A stretch of 64,000 nucleotides of DNA from Antedon bifida. Its lineage: Eukaryota > Echinodermata > Crinoidea > Comatulida > Antedonidae. The position numbers were made by a program, and so were the translations under genes. Positions 1 through 15,300 of the stretch are shown here, one piece after another (the stretch's first letter is position 1; the number at the start of each line of letters is the position of its first letter). The stretch is from assembly GCA_963402885.1 (NCBI GenBank), contig OY727098.1:496001-560000 (forward strand). Direction: 5' to 3'. The notes beneath the pieces were generated by a model. That model saw only the letters and a program-made list of their open reading frames with translations, had not been told where the DNA came from and searched no databases.

Positions 1-264
1 CCCATCTAGTGACAAAAAAAAGTCTCTGTATATAATAGGCATAGTAATTAAATAATGACCATGTCATAGTAAAACCCTATAGTGGTAAACAAAACAAAGT
101 CTCTGTATATAGGAATTCAGTAATAACCATGTAATAGTAGGCCAATTTACACAGACGCGCTTTGTGTAAATGGTCAGGGGCTACACTCTGTGACTGCCAA
201 GGCCTGTGTCCTACATACAAAATAATAAACATTATTATATTGAAAAATTATAGTCAATACTTAC
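1..264. other. Start of STK11 intron 7; degenerate tandem duplication
   Basis: Intronic. Positions of about 8-140 hold two degenerate copies of an 80-90 bp unit, each with AAAGTCTCTGTATATA followed by TAATNACCATGTNATAGTA. No exon is seen here. Confidence 0.5.
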
Positions 265-322
265 GGATGTTGCTTTATCCTATCAAGTGGAAACCGGTCA
301 TCTGGATCTTTTTCTAACATTC
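265..322 (-). CDS. STK11: STK11 coding exon 7 (last exon in window)
   Basis: 58 nt encoding [20 protein letters not shown], the end of the kinase domain. Acceptor TATCATAG|G, donor CATCC|GTAAGT. Human exon 7 is also 58 nt. The following exon should start with one base completing a Pro/Ser-type codon and then WF; I see no such exon in 1-264, so it lies outside. Confidence 0.94.
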
Positions 323-3300
323 CTATGATAAAAGGTAAAGGTTATCGTTTCAAGCTAAAATTATATGTAATGGTTATGAGTGCAATGAACAGAATATCTT
401 GAGTTGAAAGATGGACTAGGACATTCATCTGTTTCATAACACACATATTGTTCAAATAAACTTTTATTAAGTCACAGTTTTGATATTGAATAGAATGCCG
501 AGGCCGTGGAATAGAGCCAATATAGACTGCACACCCTTACGTGTTGGTTTTTGATTGTGCAATATTCATAGACCTACCTACTAAATGTTTAGAAAAATCC
601 CAACATACACCCTAACATGAGGATGAACCTAAATAATACACAGCATGTGATATGTAATCAACTAATCAGATAACATACACATAGGTGTATTCATTAAAAA
701 CAATGTATGTATTTATTAAGTACTTGACCTACCATTTAATAGAGTGGTCAGTGGTTGTCCAGTGTCCTCAGGAACAGTGAAATTCCCTTTTCCAATATTT
801 TCAAATAGTTTATAGATATTGTCACCAGCGAATGGGTACTGACCAGTCGTAATGTTGAACCTGTGAGAAAAAAACAAAATGTTCAGTTTTGGTCAGAATA
901 GTAAATAAAATGCTAGCTACATTTTGTATTTAACTGGACTAGAAATGGCCCCTTTATTAGAGGCATTTTCCATTGTATGACTGCAATAACCACAAGATTT
1001 TATCTTAAGAAATAGTGTCTTTAATATAACATTTTATTTCATTTGTAAGAAATATAATTGAGGCATTGCATGTCATTAAAAGTTTTATTTTGAGTATCCA
1101 TTTCTTATTTTACATAGTTTTACTGTACAAACATTTTTAACAAGAGCTCATTGTAAATTAAAACAAATGATTTTGACAAGATTTTAAGTGTTGAACTTGG
1201 CTTTTACACCTGACTATAGGTAATTCTTATCACACATTACTTTTGTTAAGATTTGTAAACACATATATGGGTAGTCATTGAAGGCAGCAGTAAATACAAA
1301 ACACAAAAACCTTTTAAAACATCTTTAAATTGGAACATTAGGGTTTCCTAAAATTAGGGCTCTTAATAAACCATAGTTTATTATAACTGAAACACTAGGC
1401 TTCTGCACATGCAAAGTTTATAGTCAGAAAAACCTAACTGTATCTTAAACTGGCATATATACATTCTTTAAATTGTCATTTGTTGAAAATAAACTTCTCT
1501 TAAAACAGACACAGTGTAGCTTGTGGATATAATATGTTAGGGATATGCTTACAATGTGATTCCAGATGACCAGATATCTACTTTAAATCCAGAGAAAAAC
1601 TCATTGCCATTCGCAATCTCTGGTGGTTGAAAAGCAGGGGATCCCTGACTGGTACGACATGTATCATCCTTAGTAAACTGGTCTAAGGCCTACAAAAATA
1701 ACACATTATGTGAATGTATGGACATTGTATTAAGCAGATCACTATTCATTCAGCTCCATCAACTAGAAATTTAAATTGTACCACACACAAGTTATTTGCA
1801 ATTTGCGGAAAGTCTTTTGTCTAAAAAGACTGTATAAGGAAATAAAAAGCAGAAAAACAAACTAAGCAAAATATACATTGCATAATAGTTTCTTTATTTT
1901 TATAACAAAGGTGTTTATTTCCGAGAAGGCATTTCCACATAAATATTTTTACATATAGCCTATTATTTATTTTATATATATAACCATGTTTATAAAAAAT
2001 ATGACATATTTTATAAATAATAACTTACTTCAGCCACACCAAAATCAGTTATTTTCAAGGTTCCGTCGGTGGTCAACAAAAGATTGCCTGGTTTTATATC
2101 CTTGTGAATTATACCCCTGCTATGTAAATAGTCTAGTCCATCAACTAACTGTACAAAATACCTGAATGAATAATAATACAGATAGGTTAAAAGTCTAATA
2201 TGCATGTATTCTTGGTTATAAAACATACTGTCAGTTAGTATTTAAATATACTTAATTAGGACAATGGTGATTAGACTGAAGTGTATTAATGAAGGATGAC
2301 AAGTCAAAGCCATAAGAAAATTATGTAGATAGTTCAGTCCTGATAATATCTAATGTTCGATTTAGTACAGGTCCACAGGCCTGTACAGCCCTGTCTACAC
2401 TATCAAACTTTATGTGATGTGCCCATATATAGATATGGTGATGTCATATCACTACCATATTTGAACATACTACTACCATATTTGGGCACATCACACTTTT
2501 TTGTGATGATGACGAAACATTAATAAGAAGATGATGATGTTCCTGTAATGGTGTTGTTGATGATCTTGATGAAGATAATACTAATGGTAGGCTACAAGTT
2601 AAAGAAGGAAAACAAGATCTTACAGTACTTTGAAAAGAATGCAGGAAAGGCCTTAGAAATCATTAATGAAATGGCCATTCTCACCAGCAAAGTTACATTA
2701 GAAAACAATATCTTACTCACCCATGTGCCTGCCATATTGGTAGCCTCTTATTACCTGAACTTTCCAAAAGCTCTTGAATGTTACCTACACAATATTCCAT
2801 AACTATATACGTATGAATCATTAAGGAAAAAACAACACAAAATATTACTGAACTGTCATTTGGATAGGGCTATTTATTGCAGCATATATATTCTAGATAT
2901 CAAACTTGTCACAGCCTACTATTACTGTCAAGATGCAATAAAGTAGAACCCCTTTTGGACCCAAGAAATGCCCTATGAATAGGGGTTGGTCAATACATAA
3001 ATTTCTCCTTGTTCAGTTAATACAAAGGTGTCCCCTTAATAGAGGTTTCGCCAGAATAGGGATAACCTAAAGGACAGGTTTTACTGTATGGCCTACCTAA
3101 CTAGATGACATTACTAATGATTATCTCCGCCACGGAGGTTATTTGTTATAGATTTGACAATTAAAATTATTGGTGATGACCAAAAAAATTAAACCAGCCC
3201 TAAAGCAACAGAAACATTGACAAAAAAGGTTTTGCTATATTCAGTAAAGTTTATACATAATATTTTTAATATGTTTATAACCTTGTGATTTTACAAATTG

Positions 3301-6300
3301 CATTATGAGATGATTGTTGTAAATTGTACAAGCTTACCAGTCATAGACATGATAATGGGATATATCGGAAGAATTATCATTTTATTGGCTTCCCAATATC
3401 TGGCAGCAAATGTTGCTACTATAATTGTTATAGATTTGCAGATGGGATTAGAGTGGGAGGCAATTAACGTGACGAAAGTGGAAACGATTTCTGCAAGATA
3501 TACAGTACTAGTACACGGCAATAAATATTTGCTTTACTTCGTATAAAAAACATTTGTGTTAATAAAGTGGTTTTAATAAATCAACAATTTATTCAATATA
3601 CCGTGATACGATTGAGTATAGTCCCAGATTACAAAATTTGGCAAAATTGCAGGGGTGGGATTATATTACTGGATTGTGTTAACAATAGATTTACCACAGA
3701 CTTACAGTATGTTCAAATTTATCCTAAATTAGAGAGGGATTAATACTCATACGATAAAGAGGAAACCCAGTTAAGTAGTATACATTACAAGCATGAAATC
3801 AATAGTAATGGAGGGTAAATAATAATAAACATGCTTAGTGTGGCATGGATCAATTTTTCTCCATTGTAATAGTGGATTAATAGCAATAAAGATTTATGAA
3901 TACCGTTCCATACAAAAGCATGATCAAACTGAATGAACAGGAGTTGTTGATATCAGTAGACAGACAATCTAGAACATCTACAACACTGAAAACTAGAGTA
4001 AACACTAAATCAGATTTTTCTTTTTTCTGCTGCAATAGTTGATAACATATTATATTATATATTGTATGGAAAAGCTTTCAGGTTTGATCCCTTAAGAATC
4101 TTTTGATAAAATATAGTAAAATTGGATACAAATATTTAATATAATGTACAACGACTCGCAGTCTATTGTAAATGAGTAAATGGTTGGAAAATAGTATTTT
4201 AGGAAGGGCAAGGTAGTGTGGAAAGGAACTGGTCACCCTAACACATTATGCACAGCCTTACAGCTCCCTCAGCTCAGAATGAATACGGAACTCAGCTTTA
4301 CTACATAAAGATTTTAAATCCAACTCAATACATATAATGTGGTAAATGTTACACTTTACAGTCCCACATTAAAATTTATTAATAATAAAGCAGTAAAAAG
4401 GATATATTTTTTGTTTCTCCTCATTGTGAAGAACATCTACTAGGTGGATAACGTTTATATGGTGCAATCGACGTAGTAATTTGATTTCTCTGTGAAAAAA
4501 AACACAAAAACAAATAGATGAATACATAATAATTTTAATGTTCAATTTATATAGCGCAACATGCAGGGTGTCTCTAAGTGCTGAACAATCAAAAGAAAAT
4601 GTAAAAAGCACAAAAATACATACTCCATGCTAAATGATTAAACAATAACAATGTGTATTTAATGTAAATGGTAACCATTGTTTATTCCCATTGCTGGAAC
4701 TACTCCAAGAGGAAAAGGAAATAACACTTAGTATTACTACTAAGATTCCATGGAAATTGGCTGTCTTTCCCATTATGAATCGCAGTATTATTTACTGTTA
4801 TGGATTTCAGTATGTATGAATGGAATGTAATTTTAACGTAATGCTAGTCACTCGTTCAATCATATTTCAAATTAGCATTAGCAGCAAATATTCATGTACA
4901 GCAGGCTACTCTTCAAACATACAGTAAACCTAATAATTTAGAGGGAAGAAAAGTAATGATTTTTATGGAATAAAGTTAACTTTATTTGTCTCCAGAATAT
5001 TTGTCAGACGGCCTTGCAGCATTTGAAGATTTTAAACAAATAGTTTGTTTGTTATTATTTACTTATACTGGGCGACTCTTCTGTCAAAGACTGGTTTCCC
5101 CAAGGAACCAGTTATGATCAGTGGCTGTGATCTACTAGTACACCGGGGTAACCCCCTACTCGTCTCGAAAGATGTACTAGGTTCTTTAAAGTGCACATGA
5201 GCTGGATGTGTACACTGGACCGACGGTTTATAGTCCTTATCCGAGAAGACTCGTTCTACCACCAGAACCATGGAGTGAGTGAGCCTCGAAAACCTTGTCA
5301 ATGCGTAATTATGGTTCCACTATCCTAACCAGTCGGCCACCCACTCACTAGCCCACTATTATTTTTAAACCACTACCAAAGTTTTAGACTTATTTCTGGT
5401 ATAGTGTGTACTATGTATTATTAAGGATCCTAACTTAAAACCAGACTATTGTTTGGTGTAAAGTGCCATGGCCTTGCGATGTGAGAAATAAACAGGTTTT
5501 GTTGAACACAGTGTAAATAAATAAACTCCTTTTCCTTAGCAACTTCCAAATAAATTTCAAAATAATGATTATACAAATATTATGCAACCGGTATAATTTC
5601 AACAATTCATGATTGTATAATATTTTTAACTCTATTTAAAAAAAAATTATATTGAGCAATATGGTCCATATTTGGGAGAGGGATATATCCTAGGATGGGC
5701 TTATATACAAGTCACAGACAGTATATGCAAACAACCCAGAAAAATGTTTCATCAGATTATTTGCCTTTGCCACTTAAATTTATAACATTTATTTCAATGA
5801 TAATTCAGCACAAATGATAGACTTAAATCATTGAGAAACACATACTATACTATTATAATATAATATAATCTGTAAAGGCCAGAGATATAAAATATTACGA
5901 TTTGCCTACATATTCACCAATTCAATAAAAAACATGTAATAATATGCATTAATTCATTTAATATGTCACACTCCTCCTCACAGACAGAGAACATTACGTG
6001 ACCATAATTTTTGCCATTAATATAATCATATTCAACGTCATCAACAGATTGCTGACCAGTGAGAACTACCAGCTTGCTGCGACAATTTCACAATCACAGT
6101 TCACAGCAGCGTGTATTTCATCTACACTGGACAACCATAAACAAACGAGTATTAATGATTACATATATCAGTTCCATTGCTTAATTAAAAAATTCCTATT
6201 TTCACAAATGATGTCAACAGAAATAAGTAAGAAAAATGTGTGCATAATTATAAACACACATTATATCAATATTTAACTTGAAATGGACAACTGGTTCTGG

Positions 6301-9300
6301 TTCAGGTAACCGGTATAAAGGGTCCAATCGAACGTCAATGTTTCGTTTTCACGCGGCTACGCGCATATTGATTGGCGCATAAAACGAAACATTGATGTTC
6401 GATTCGCCGGACCGGAACCGTGCCGGAACAGGTGTGAAAGACCCTTAATACTGAACTGTTGAATAATGTAATATTTATTTTTAATAGCTTTAATCTACAA
6501 ATATTTTATTCGAGTCCCTGACACAAAAACAAATTGTTTAAATGAAAAATTGATATGTGAATATAGTAAAGCTATGTTAATTGCGAACAAAAATTCTCCC
6601 GGCGCTAAACTAAATTATGTTGTAAATTAAATTCTTGTTCTGTTGATTGATTGCAAAGTAAGGACTGGTTGTGTTTCTAGATGACCATGAAAGACTCCAG
6701 TATCTATAATTACAACATGATTGCTTGATACTTCTATCCTCAATGCTAATCAAAATTAAACTAATGATTTCCAATGGTCATCATCTCCAAAAACACACTA
6801 CATCTCAATGACACTAAATACATACTGTACAATTTAACATGGTTCTGGTGGTAAAGTAGTCTTCTTCTGGACCGTACCGTAGGTCCAGTGTACACATTTA
6901 GCTCATGTGCAATTTAAAGAACCTAGTACTGTACATCTATCAAGATGAGTAGGGGATACCCCGATGTACTACTAGAGTAGTAGGCTACACACACAGCCAC
7001 TGCCACTCTCTTAGGGAGACCAGTCTTTGACTAAAGAGGTCACCCAGTAAAGAAATAAAGAATAAATATAATATATAAATAAATTTGACATACAGTAAAA
7101 TATGACTATGATTTCATTTATTATTATATTACTTGTTTACATAATAAAATTGTTACTTTTCATACTACAAAAATATTACATTATTATACATTTTTTTATA
7201 TCCAGTTAATTTTATTTTTATTTCCTGTGAATAATAAATTGACTCTCGTTCTGACTGCCAGTTTATTGTTGGTATCTGTTCGCCCACTCTATTATAAAAT
7301 GCCTTATAAATAATTAGCTAATTCAAAATTACTTTAATTTTCATTTTAAATTTAAAATACACATAAACATATTTCTTTTCAGACCTGGCAACAAATAAAT
7401 CATAATATAATATTACAAATATGAAAAAGCAGAGCAAAAAAATAGTAATGTGATAAATTTTAAAATAAAAAAACATCCATTGCTAAATTGACATTTCATC
7501 ATTTTTGCATTGAATTTTCCTATTTATTATTATTTATTATTTATTATCCTAATTATATTAATTGCGTAATCCAGCTTTATTTTCTATATCAAGGGGAATA
7601 TTACTAAAATGGTTTTGTTAATCGTCTGCCTAAGTTATACCACTCACTGTGAAAAGTTGATGGTTCTGTTGATTTTTTGTTTATTCTTTTATTATAATTG
7701 CTTGTTTCCGTCATCAATTTTTGTCTAATGTTGATTTTTGCATATATTATAATTATATTTTATGTCTTTCAACCATGTTAATGGTGACGTATGGTCACTT
7801 TAGGGTGATGATGAAATAAAAATAAAACAAAAATAAAAAATCAGCTGTTACAGACTAAGCTTTGAGGAAAGAATTGTTGGTGAATGTTTTAAAACTATCT
7901 ATTCTAGGATTTAGTGGTTTGTGGTACTTTTTTCTAGAACAAAGACAACTTCACCATAATATAATATATTAGTAATCAAATAGAATTACAGTAATTGTCG
8001 GACCATGCCAAACATAATCCTCATGTAATGAGTCAGCGTTCATGTTCTAACCACACTTACTATGGGCTTAGGCCTAGCTGATGAAACACCGGCATATGTT
8101 TCAAATGAGTGTAATATCAATCTAAGAGTTCATAGATTTAAAAACTGAAGTATGAACAGAAATTCACAAATTTAAGGGAAATATAGAAATCATTTACACA
8201 CAAATCAAAAGTGGTGTTGGCAGTCTATGAGTGCTGTATACCTGAAAAACCAACAATAGCCTATTCTTCCTGAAGAACGATATAACTCGAAAAGTAGAAA
8301 ATTCATTAAATACACTACTCTCTATAGTACAGAATTATCTAATTAGACATTTCAAGTTTCAAGAGTTTTTACCATGGAGTATGCAAGTGTCAACAGAATC
8401 TATATTTATAAAGCTTCATAATAGATATATAAAGCAGGTGGGTAGGATTGAAATTATAAAAAGGTCGCAAGTTTAGAAGATCAGTTAGATGATTCCCATT
8501 CAGACATTGATTAATTCATTATTTAACATTCAACAAGAGTAGGAAAGTGCAAATTGTGTATGCTTTGGGCATTTTTGTAGTGTAGCTATACTGACTTACA
8601 TAATCAAATTTTAAGGAGAAAAATTATACTGTAAAATGTCAAAGATACTGTAGGAAAGCACAAGTACAGAATGCTGATTTATAAGGGTTAACAGAGGTCA
8701 TACTAGAGAAGAAAGTTAAAAATACAATTACAAGTACATACATTATAACACACCTGATTGGTTAATTTTGTACCACATGTCGTTAAATATCTAAGTTATA
8801 TTGAACAGTATAAGTTCCATTCACCCTCTATTAACTAGAGGGTGAACTCGCTTCGCTCGTTCCCCCTCTAGGAAGTGTAAACGATGGTTCTAGGAATGAT
8901 AATTGTTGTATTCGATTGGGAACTTTCGTTGTCAACGTAAAGATTCGTTGAGTACTTTTTGTATTCGAATTGTAAATTTGTGCTCAACAGAAAGTCATTC
9001 GAATAGAAAACGTTGACAACGAAAGCTTTTTCGTTAAGAACAATCTCAACGCTCAAAATACTCCGTTAAAGAAGTACTCAACGGAAAAACTGTACTCAAT
9101 GGTGAAAGTCTAAATCGAATACGACAAATGACTCAGGTAAAAAGGTTTTAGAATGACGTTTTCGGTTGGTTACCATTCCTGCCTAGGAAGTTATATTTTT
9201 GAGATATTTGTTTGTGTTTTTTTTTTTCAATTCTTCATCCAACAGCCATGGCCAATTACAGGATGTCTTAAACAGCAACATTTCATAGTACAGGCCAGTG

Positions 9301-12300
9301 GATTTTGGAGGCAATATGGACCAGGATCTTAATTTTGGATCACTTTTTAATTATTTTATAATTTTAGGACGTACGTCAAAACTAAAGACGAATCTTTTTG
9401 ATTCTTGATCCTTTTATGTTTTTACTCCTTTCACTGGTTGCAACTCTTCAAACTTGCTCTTGTTTCTGTACATACAATGCAGTATTATTAATATGTATTA
9501 TTAACGTATCTATCAATATTAACACTATGGTACCTGTAATCGCTGTTAACATATTAAATCTAAAATATTAAGAGCTTTCGAATTTAATGTGACAGAATTA
9601 ACTTTGACGGAATATTTGATTATAACTGGTTGAAATGCTATTGTGTTGGTAATAAAGAATGTAGGGCACATTTTACACCGCTTAATTCAGGTGTGCCAGA
9701 TACTCTAGGAAGCATGATTTGATGAATGTGAGGCCAGAACAGTGTAGCAATCACTCCCATAGGATACAAGGTGTCTGAGCTGGTTCTACATTATTTAAAA
9801 CATGTTACCAAGGAAACACATATCAGTGCATTTGTTTCCAAAGGGTAATTGGTGATACTGAGAAATGACATTTAGAACACATTCAAATCTAAAAATTGAC
9901 ATTTTAAAAATACAATGCAAATAAGCAGTCATTCATAATTACATTCTTTCTACAGTAGAGAATACTAATAATATTATAATATAAATCTACAGTGTAGCAT
10001 CTTACTGGTGGTCTGTTGCATATTATAATTTACTAAAACTGAATAGTTTAAATAGATGAGAAATTGTTAATAAATATTTTTTAGTATATTAATATTCTTA
10101 TTAAATAATTAAAATCATAATATGAAGAACAATTATTTATAAAAACAGTCAGTTTTCTGTATAAAGGCTCAGAAAATAATCAAAAAGAGTATATAAAAAT
10201 AAAACGATGATATTAACGATGATTTTTTTATTGATTATTCAATTGATCATTACGTCAATTGATTAATAAGTAATTAATCTTACTAACTATACTGACTCAC
10301 CCTGACATATACGTAATCCCATCTCAAAAATCATCCATGTGACTCGCATTTACTCGGTAATAATCCCACCCTGAGATATAATCCCATCCCAAAAATTATC
10401 AATGTGAGCATATGCAAATTCCCTACAATATGGTCATCACAATAAACAACCTGTCTGGATGGTCATTATGCACATTAAATGAAAGTAAAAAAAAAGCAAC
10501 CATTTGTAATTTTAGCTAGTTAAATAATAATGTATAAGCATCCATTATTCTCTGACTGTTGATAATTCATAAACAGTCATAATGCTCTGACAGATAATAG
10601 CAAGAATTGATTAAATCAGTTTTCTTGTACCTTAATAACTGCATAGTTATTCAGGAAGTCATTGAAAAGGAAGTCATTGAAAAGCAATTAATGGGTTTAC
10701 TGTACAGGAGCTTCTCAATTCAATAGCAATTTGAAATATAAAATGATACCAAGGAAGGCTTGGAAAAGAGATAACTTAAGCTTTCCTAATCTAGTCAAAA
10801 TCTTTCGAAGTATAAGCCAGGAAACTACCTATAGGAACGTACCTAATTTCCGGACATGCATCGGTGAGATGTACTAGCTACCGGTTGTTCCCACCCTTTC
10901 TTTTTTGTTTAGAACTATTATATGTTCTAAAAAAGTCTGCGTACACTATTGCAAGAAAGAATGCATGTGAACTTCTATAAAATTTGGGAGAGAGGTTTTT
11001 GAGATCCTGCTGTATATTGTAGGGTGTCCACTCAGGTTTCTGGACTTCAGGTGTGTGATCTTTCATCACTATGTAGTATGAATACGAACTGTATGATATT
11101 AGTTACTATTATTAAATATTAAATATCCGAGACCGGCAGGAATATGAAACTTAAGATAAAATGCTTCTTGAATGACAAGTTGAAAGTTTATTACATAAAA
11201 AATATGAATATCTGTTTCGAAAGACTGGCTTCCAACAACCAATGACTGCCCTTTCTTTTCACTCTTAAAACCAATTGATATGTTTACTTTTTATGTTTTA
11301 TTGGTAGGCATTGCATCAGAGTACATATATAATATGTTTATTGCGCCTTATCATAAAATCTCATGGCCTATTATACAAATGTGGACGTGGTTTGCACTTT
11401 TCAACTACATGCTTCTCCCTAGGGTCACATCACGTCATTGCAGCCAATAGTGGTCTCCCTCTCAAGATAGTAGTAGCCCCATCTCTTTGAACTCGTCTTG
11501 AAAGATGTTCAGGTTCTTTAAAGTATACACAAACATACACATACCAGAACCATGGAGTGAGTGAACCTCAAACCCTTACCAATATCATCAGTTAAGGTTA
11601 AACTATCTTAACTGCTCAGCCATTAACTAATACTGATGATAAGCAAAACAGAACCTCAATACAGATTAGATATTGAAACATTGATTTTGTTTTGATAAAC
11701 AGTACAGTACCTACAAATTTCTTGCAAATTATTAAATTCGCTTTTGCAATGTAAAAATAAAATAAAAATATTAATTATTTATCAACATTCGTTCAGCTGT
11801 CAACTTTTGTTTTAGTAATTTTTAAAATTCTGTATCATTTACAGGTGTGCATTGCAAAACATTTAAATATACTGAAATTTGATACTGAATATTTTGGATA
11901 TTTGAACGATGGAAAAATAATTAACTTTATAAATAATTAAAAACCAACTCTATTACAAATCACTGAAGATTTATATATTTTTTATATGAAATAAAGTATC
12001 TCTTTCTTATTTTGGATAACTAGAGATCAGAGCCTGAGAAAGACATGATCACCAAGACTACAAATAAACTACACAAACCAATAGTGGTGTTAGTAGACTA
12101 TGATGAGTGCTAGCTTACCTGGATAAACCAACAATAGCCCATGCTCTCCAGAGGAAGGGCTTAGATACGAAAGTAAAAAGTTCCAACATACCCACATGAG
12201 GGCATGTATCTAAGCCCTCCCTCTGGAGAGCACAGGCTATTGTCGGTTTATCCAGGTAAGCTAGGCACGAAATAGACTTAATGTGTGAAATTGTGAAAGT

Positions 12301-15300
12301 ATTTTATGTAATTACTGTACAGTAAACTAGAGAGTAATGGCAATGAGGGACTTCTTTATGGCTGCTGGATCGGTTTAAAAAATGAATGATTTAAATATTA
12401 AAAATAAAATATTTTGAAGAACCACATAACATTACAGAAACCACCCACAATGGTATGGTACAGTAGTCTATTGGATAAACTGCCTTCTTTTGGTTTGAAA
12501 TTGGTAAATAATTAAAAAGAATATGAATTAAAATAGGCAATGTTTCATATCATGTTTGAAATACCTTTAAACACAACATACAAAAACCCAGGGTTGGCTG
12601 TGTATACAAAAGGATGTAATAGCAGTAGTATCCTGTACAAGACAATGAGGTAACCTGATCCAGGGGCCAAAATGAGGAGGTAACCTGATCCAGGGGCCAA
12701 ATTGAGATAATAAACACAACAACAACATTGCAAGAAAGCCAGTGTTATTGTTTACACAACAGGTCAGTTCTCTCCTATGTATATTTGCTTATTAAATATC
12801 ATATCATAGCATGATTGATAATTCTATTATCAATTAAACAAGGCCAGGTTAATAATATTAAAGTTCTTGATCATGATTTGTAAACATTTCTTCTTGAGCA
12901 CTTTGTGGATATGTGCGCTTTATAAATCTTATTATCTTATCGTATCTATAGGGCCTACTAATAATGTACTTTATTATTGAGAGTTATTGAAATAAAAAGT
13001 TCAGCCCTTGTAGCAGAAAATAATAAAAGGGTAGCATTATTGTTTTTCTCCGCGTAAATGTACAAATCGTACAAATAAATTCACATAGTGGAAATACAAC
13101 CTTACAGTAGCTAGCTTATTCCATTAATGTAGTAGAGTAGCATGCAATGTCTACTGAACAGTGGATGCTATAAAGATTAGCATAGATTTTATGGGATACT
13201 GATGATAGTAAAACAGTACAAAGACAAATATTTTTAAATAGACTTTGCAAGATTACATTTATGTAGGAACATGGGCCATTGATGATCTAGAGTTTGGCTA
13301 GGCCATGAACTATGTTTAGTGACAATTCTAGGATCCAGTGCCTACTCTACTAGGTAGGAGGAAGCATATAAACATGAAAAATTAACATTAATAAATGTTA
13401 AATTGAGTACAGTATTACCTAAGAAAGCTTTACAAGAAAAGGTCTTTAAAATCAATAAATGTTTTCGTAAATGGATTATGTAACAGGTTTATGTGTTATC
13501 GATAGGTGAAAATCATGCGGAATACAATCTTGAGTTTCAATGATAAGAAACATCCTTTCTAATAAATATTGACTGTTTTAACTGGGTCAGCAAAATAGTT
13601 AAGTTTTCTCGTTGGCTGCACAATTTACCCCCAGGGCTTGTCACATGACTTGTAATAATATAATGTCAGTAACCTCAGCGTTTAACAGTTGGCATTTAAA
13701 TACATTATATCAGTTTGACCATGGAGAAATATTAGTAATGGTATGTAAACATTATGAAAAAAATTATTATCATATTTCATGACAATTGTGATACACCACC
13801 AAAAGATATTTTGAGATTTAACTGAAAAAATAATTCATACACGAAATTATTATTCAATTATAAGTACATACAGAATAAGAATAGCTAAAAAAATACTGTA
13901 ATTTAGAAAAACTTTTACAAGTTTTTGTTGTAAACTATATATTTTTTAAACAATCTCATTTTTACTTTAAAGAAACGTAAATGTAAATTCAGTGATTCAC
14001 ATACTGTACTACTTTTAGTGATGGATACGGTTCATTGAACACACTTCCATTCTACCAGATATGAGGTGCTTACACATGGATCTGTTTAGACTTAAATCTA
14101 GGCTCACACTAGTCCGGTATACAAAGTCTAGTAAAAATTGCTTTAGGCTAGTCAAACTAACTTCCTACAATTAATTAGTCCGGTAGTCTAGTAACTAAAA
14201 ATTCAAATATCGAGTCATTTTTAAATACAGTATAAATGGACGTGGCATGTACCAATAATTTATATAATTTAAAATGGATGCCATACGTATTAAAATTCAC
14301 TGTTTGCTGTACCATAAGGATATTACATATGATATTTTATGCAATATTTTTATTTTATTTTAGTGTACTTACAGATATTATTGGGTTTTTTTAAAGGGGT
14401 GTGAAATTCTAGATAGAAATGTCTGTTCCCAAAATGACATGCTTCATTTTTATATTTTGTGTAATATTCAAACAATAAACACTGACAACTATTTGTATCA
14501 AAACAAATATTATTTCTCCTTATATTTGCCAGTTATTAGCAAAAATAATGAATATGAATGAATACATTTATTCATCACATAATTAAACTATGTTATAAAG
14601 ATAAATAATGATGAAACCAGGAAGTACAGTATGTATGAGTGACACCCCAGATTGCATAATTAATATAGTTCAGTTTTCTTTTATAATATAATTACAAACT
14701 AAAACAACAATTTCCCTTAAAACTTTAAGCTAAGTATACAGTACTGTATAAATAGTTACTTAAAAAGGAAATCTATAAAAAAGCAAAATCTATTTGTATG
14801 TAATAACATTTTATTGATGTCAGCACTTTAATAAATTTATGATAAGCTGGTAATGACGGAAATTAAGCTATCTACTGCAATCATCTACAGCTAAAATAGA
14901 TTTGGTTCAAACGTTTAATGGACTCCAAGATATTTTATTTTACTGCAATAGGATAAATATAAAAGTTGTTCTGTTCCAGAATATGCTCATGCAACATGGA
15001 CGTTTCATCTCATTTGATAGGTGAAAAAAGACAATTGATTAATAAATTGAAAGTGCTAAAGGCAGATGCTGGATTAAGGAGGGAGGGGAAGTAAGGAGGA
15101 GAGGAATGGAGAGTAGTAGGATGATTGTGTGAGGAGGAATAAGGAGAGGAGGGAGGGGGAGTAAGGAGGGGAGAGAGGGAGAGTAGGAGGATGAGGCGAG
15201 ACGACTTGTTGGTACACCCCTTGATGTGTCAAAAAGTCCACAATCAATGCAAAAAAAGAGCTAGACAGATTCTGAAGGAGTAAGGAAAGGTGAATATGGC

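Noticed and set aside
2548-2802. 84-codon plus-strand frame
   Set aside because: It is the antisense shadow of STK11 exon 3, which is supported by splice sites and homology.
5059-5301. 80-codon minus-strand frame
   Set aside because: It lies entirely within a tRNA-derived SINE.
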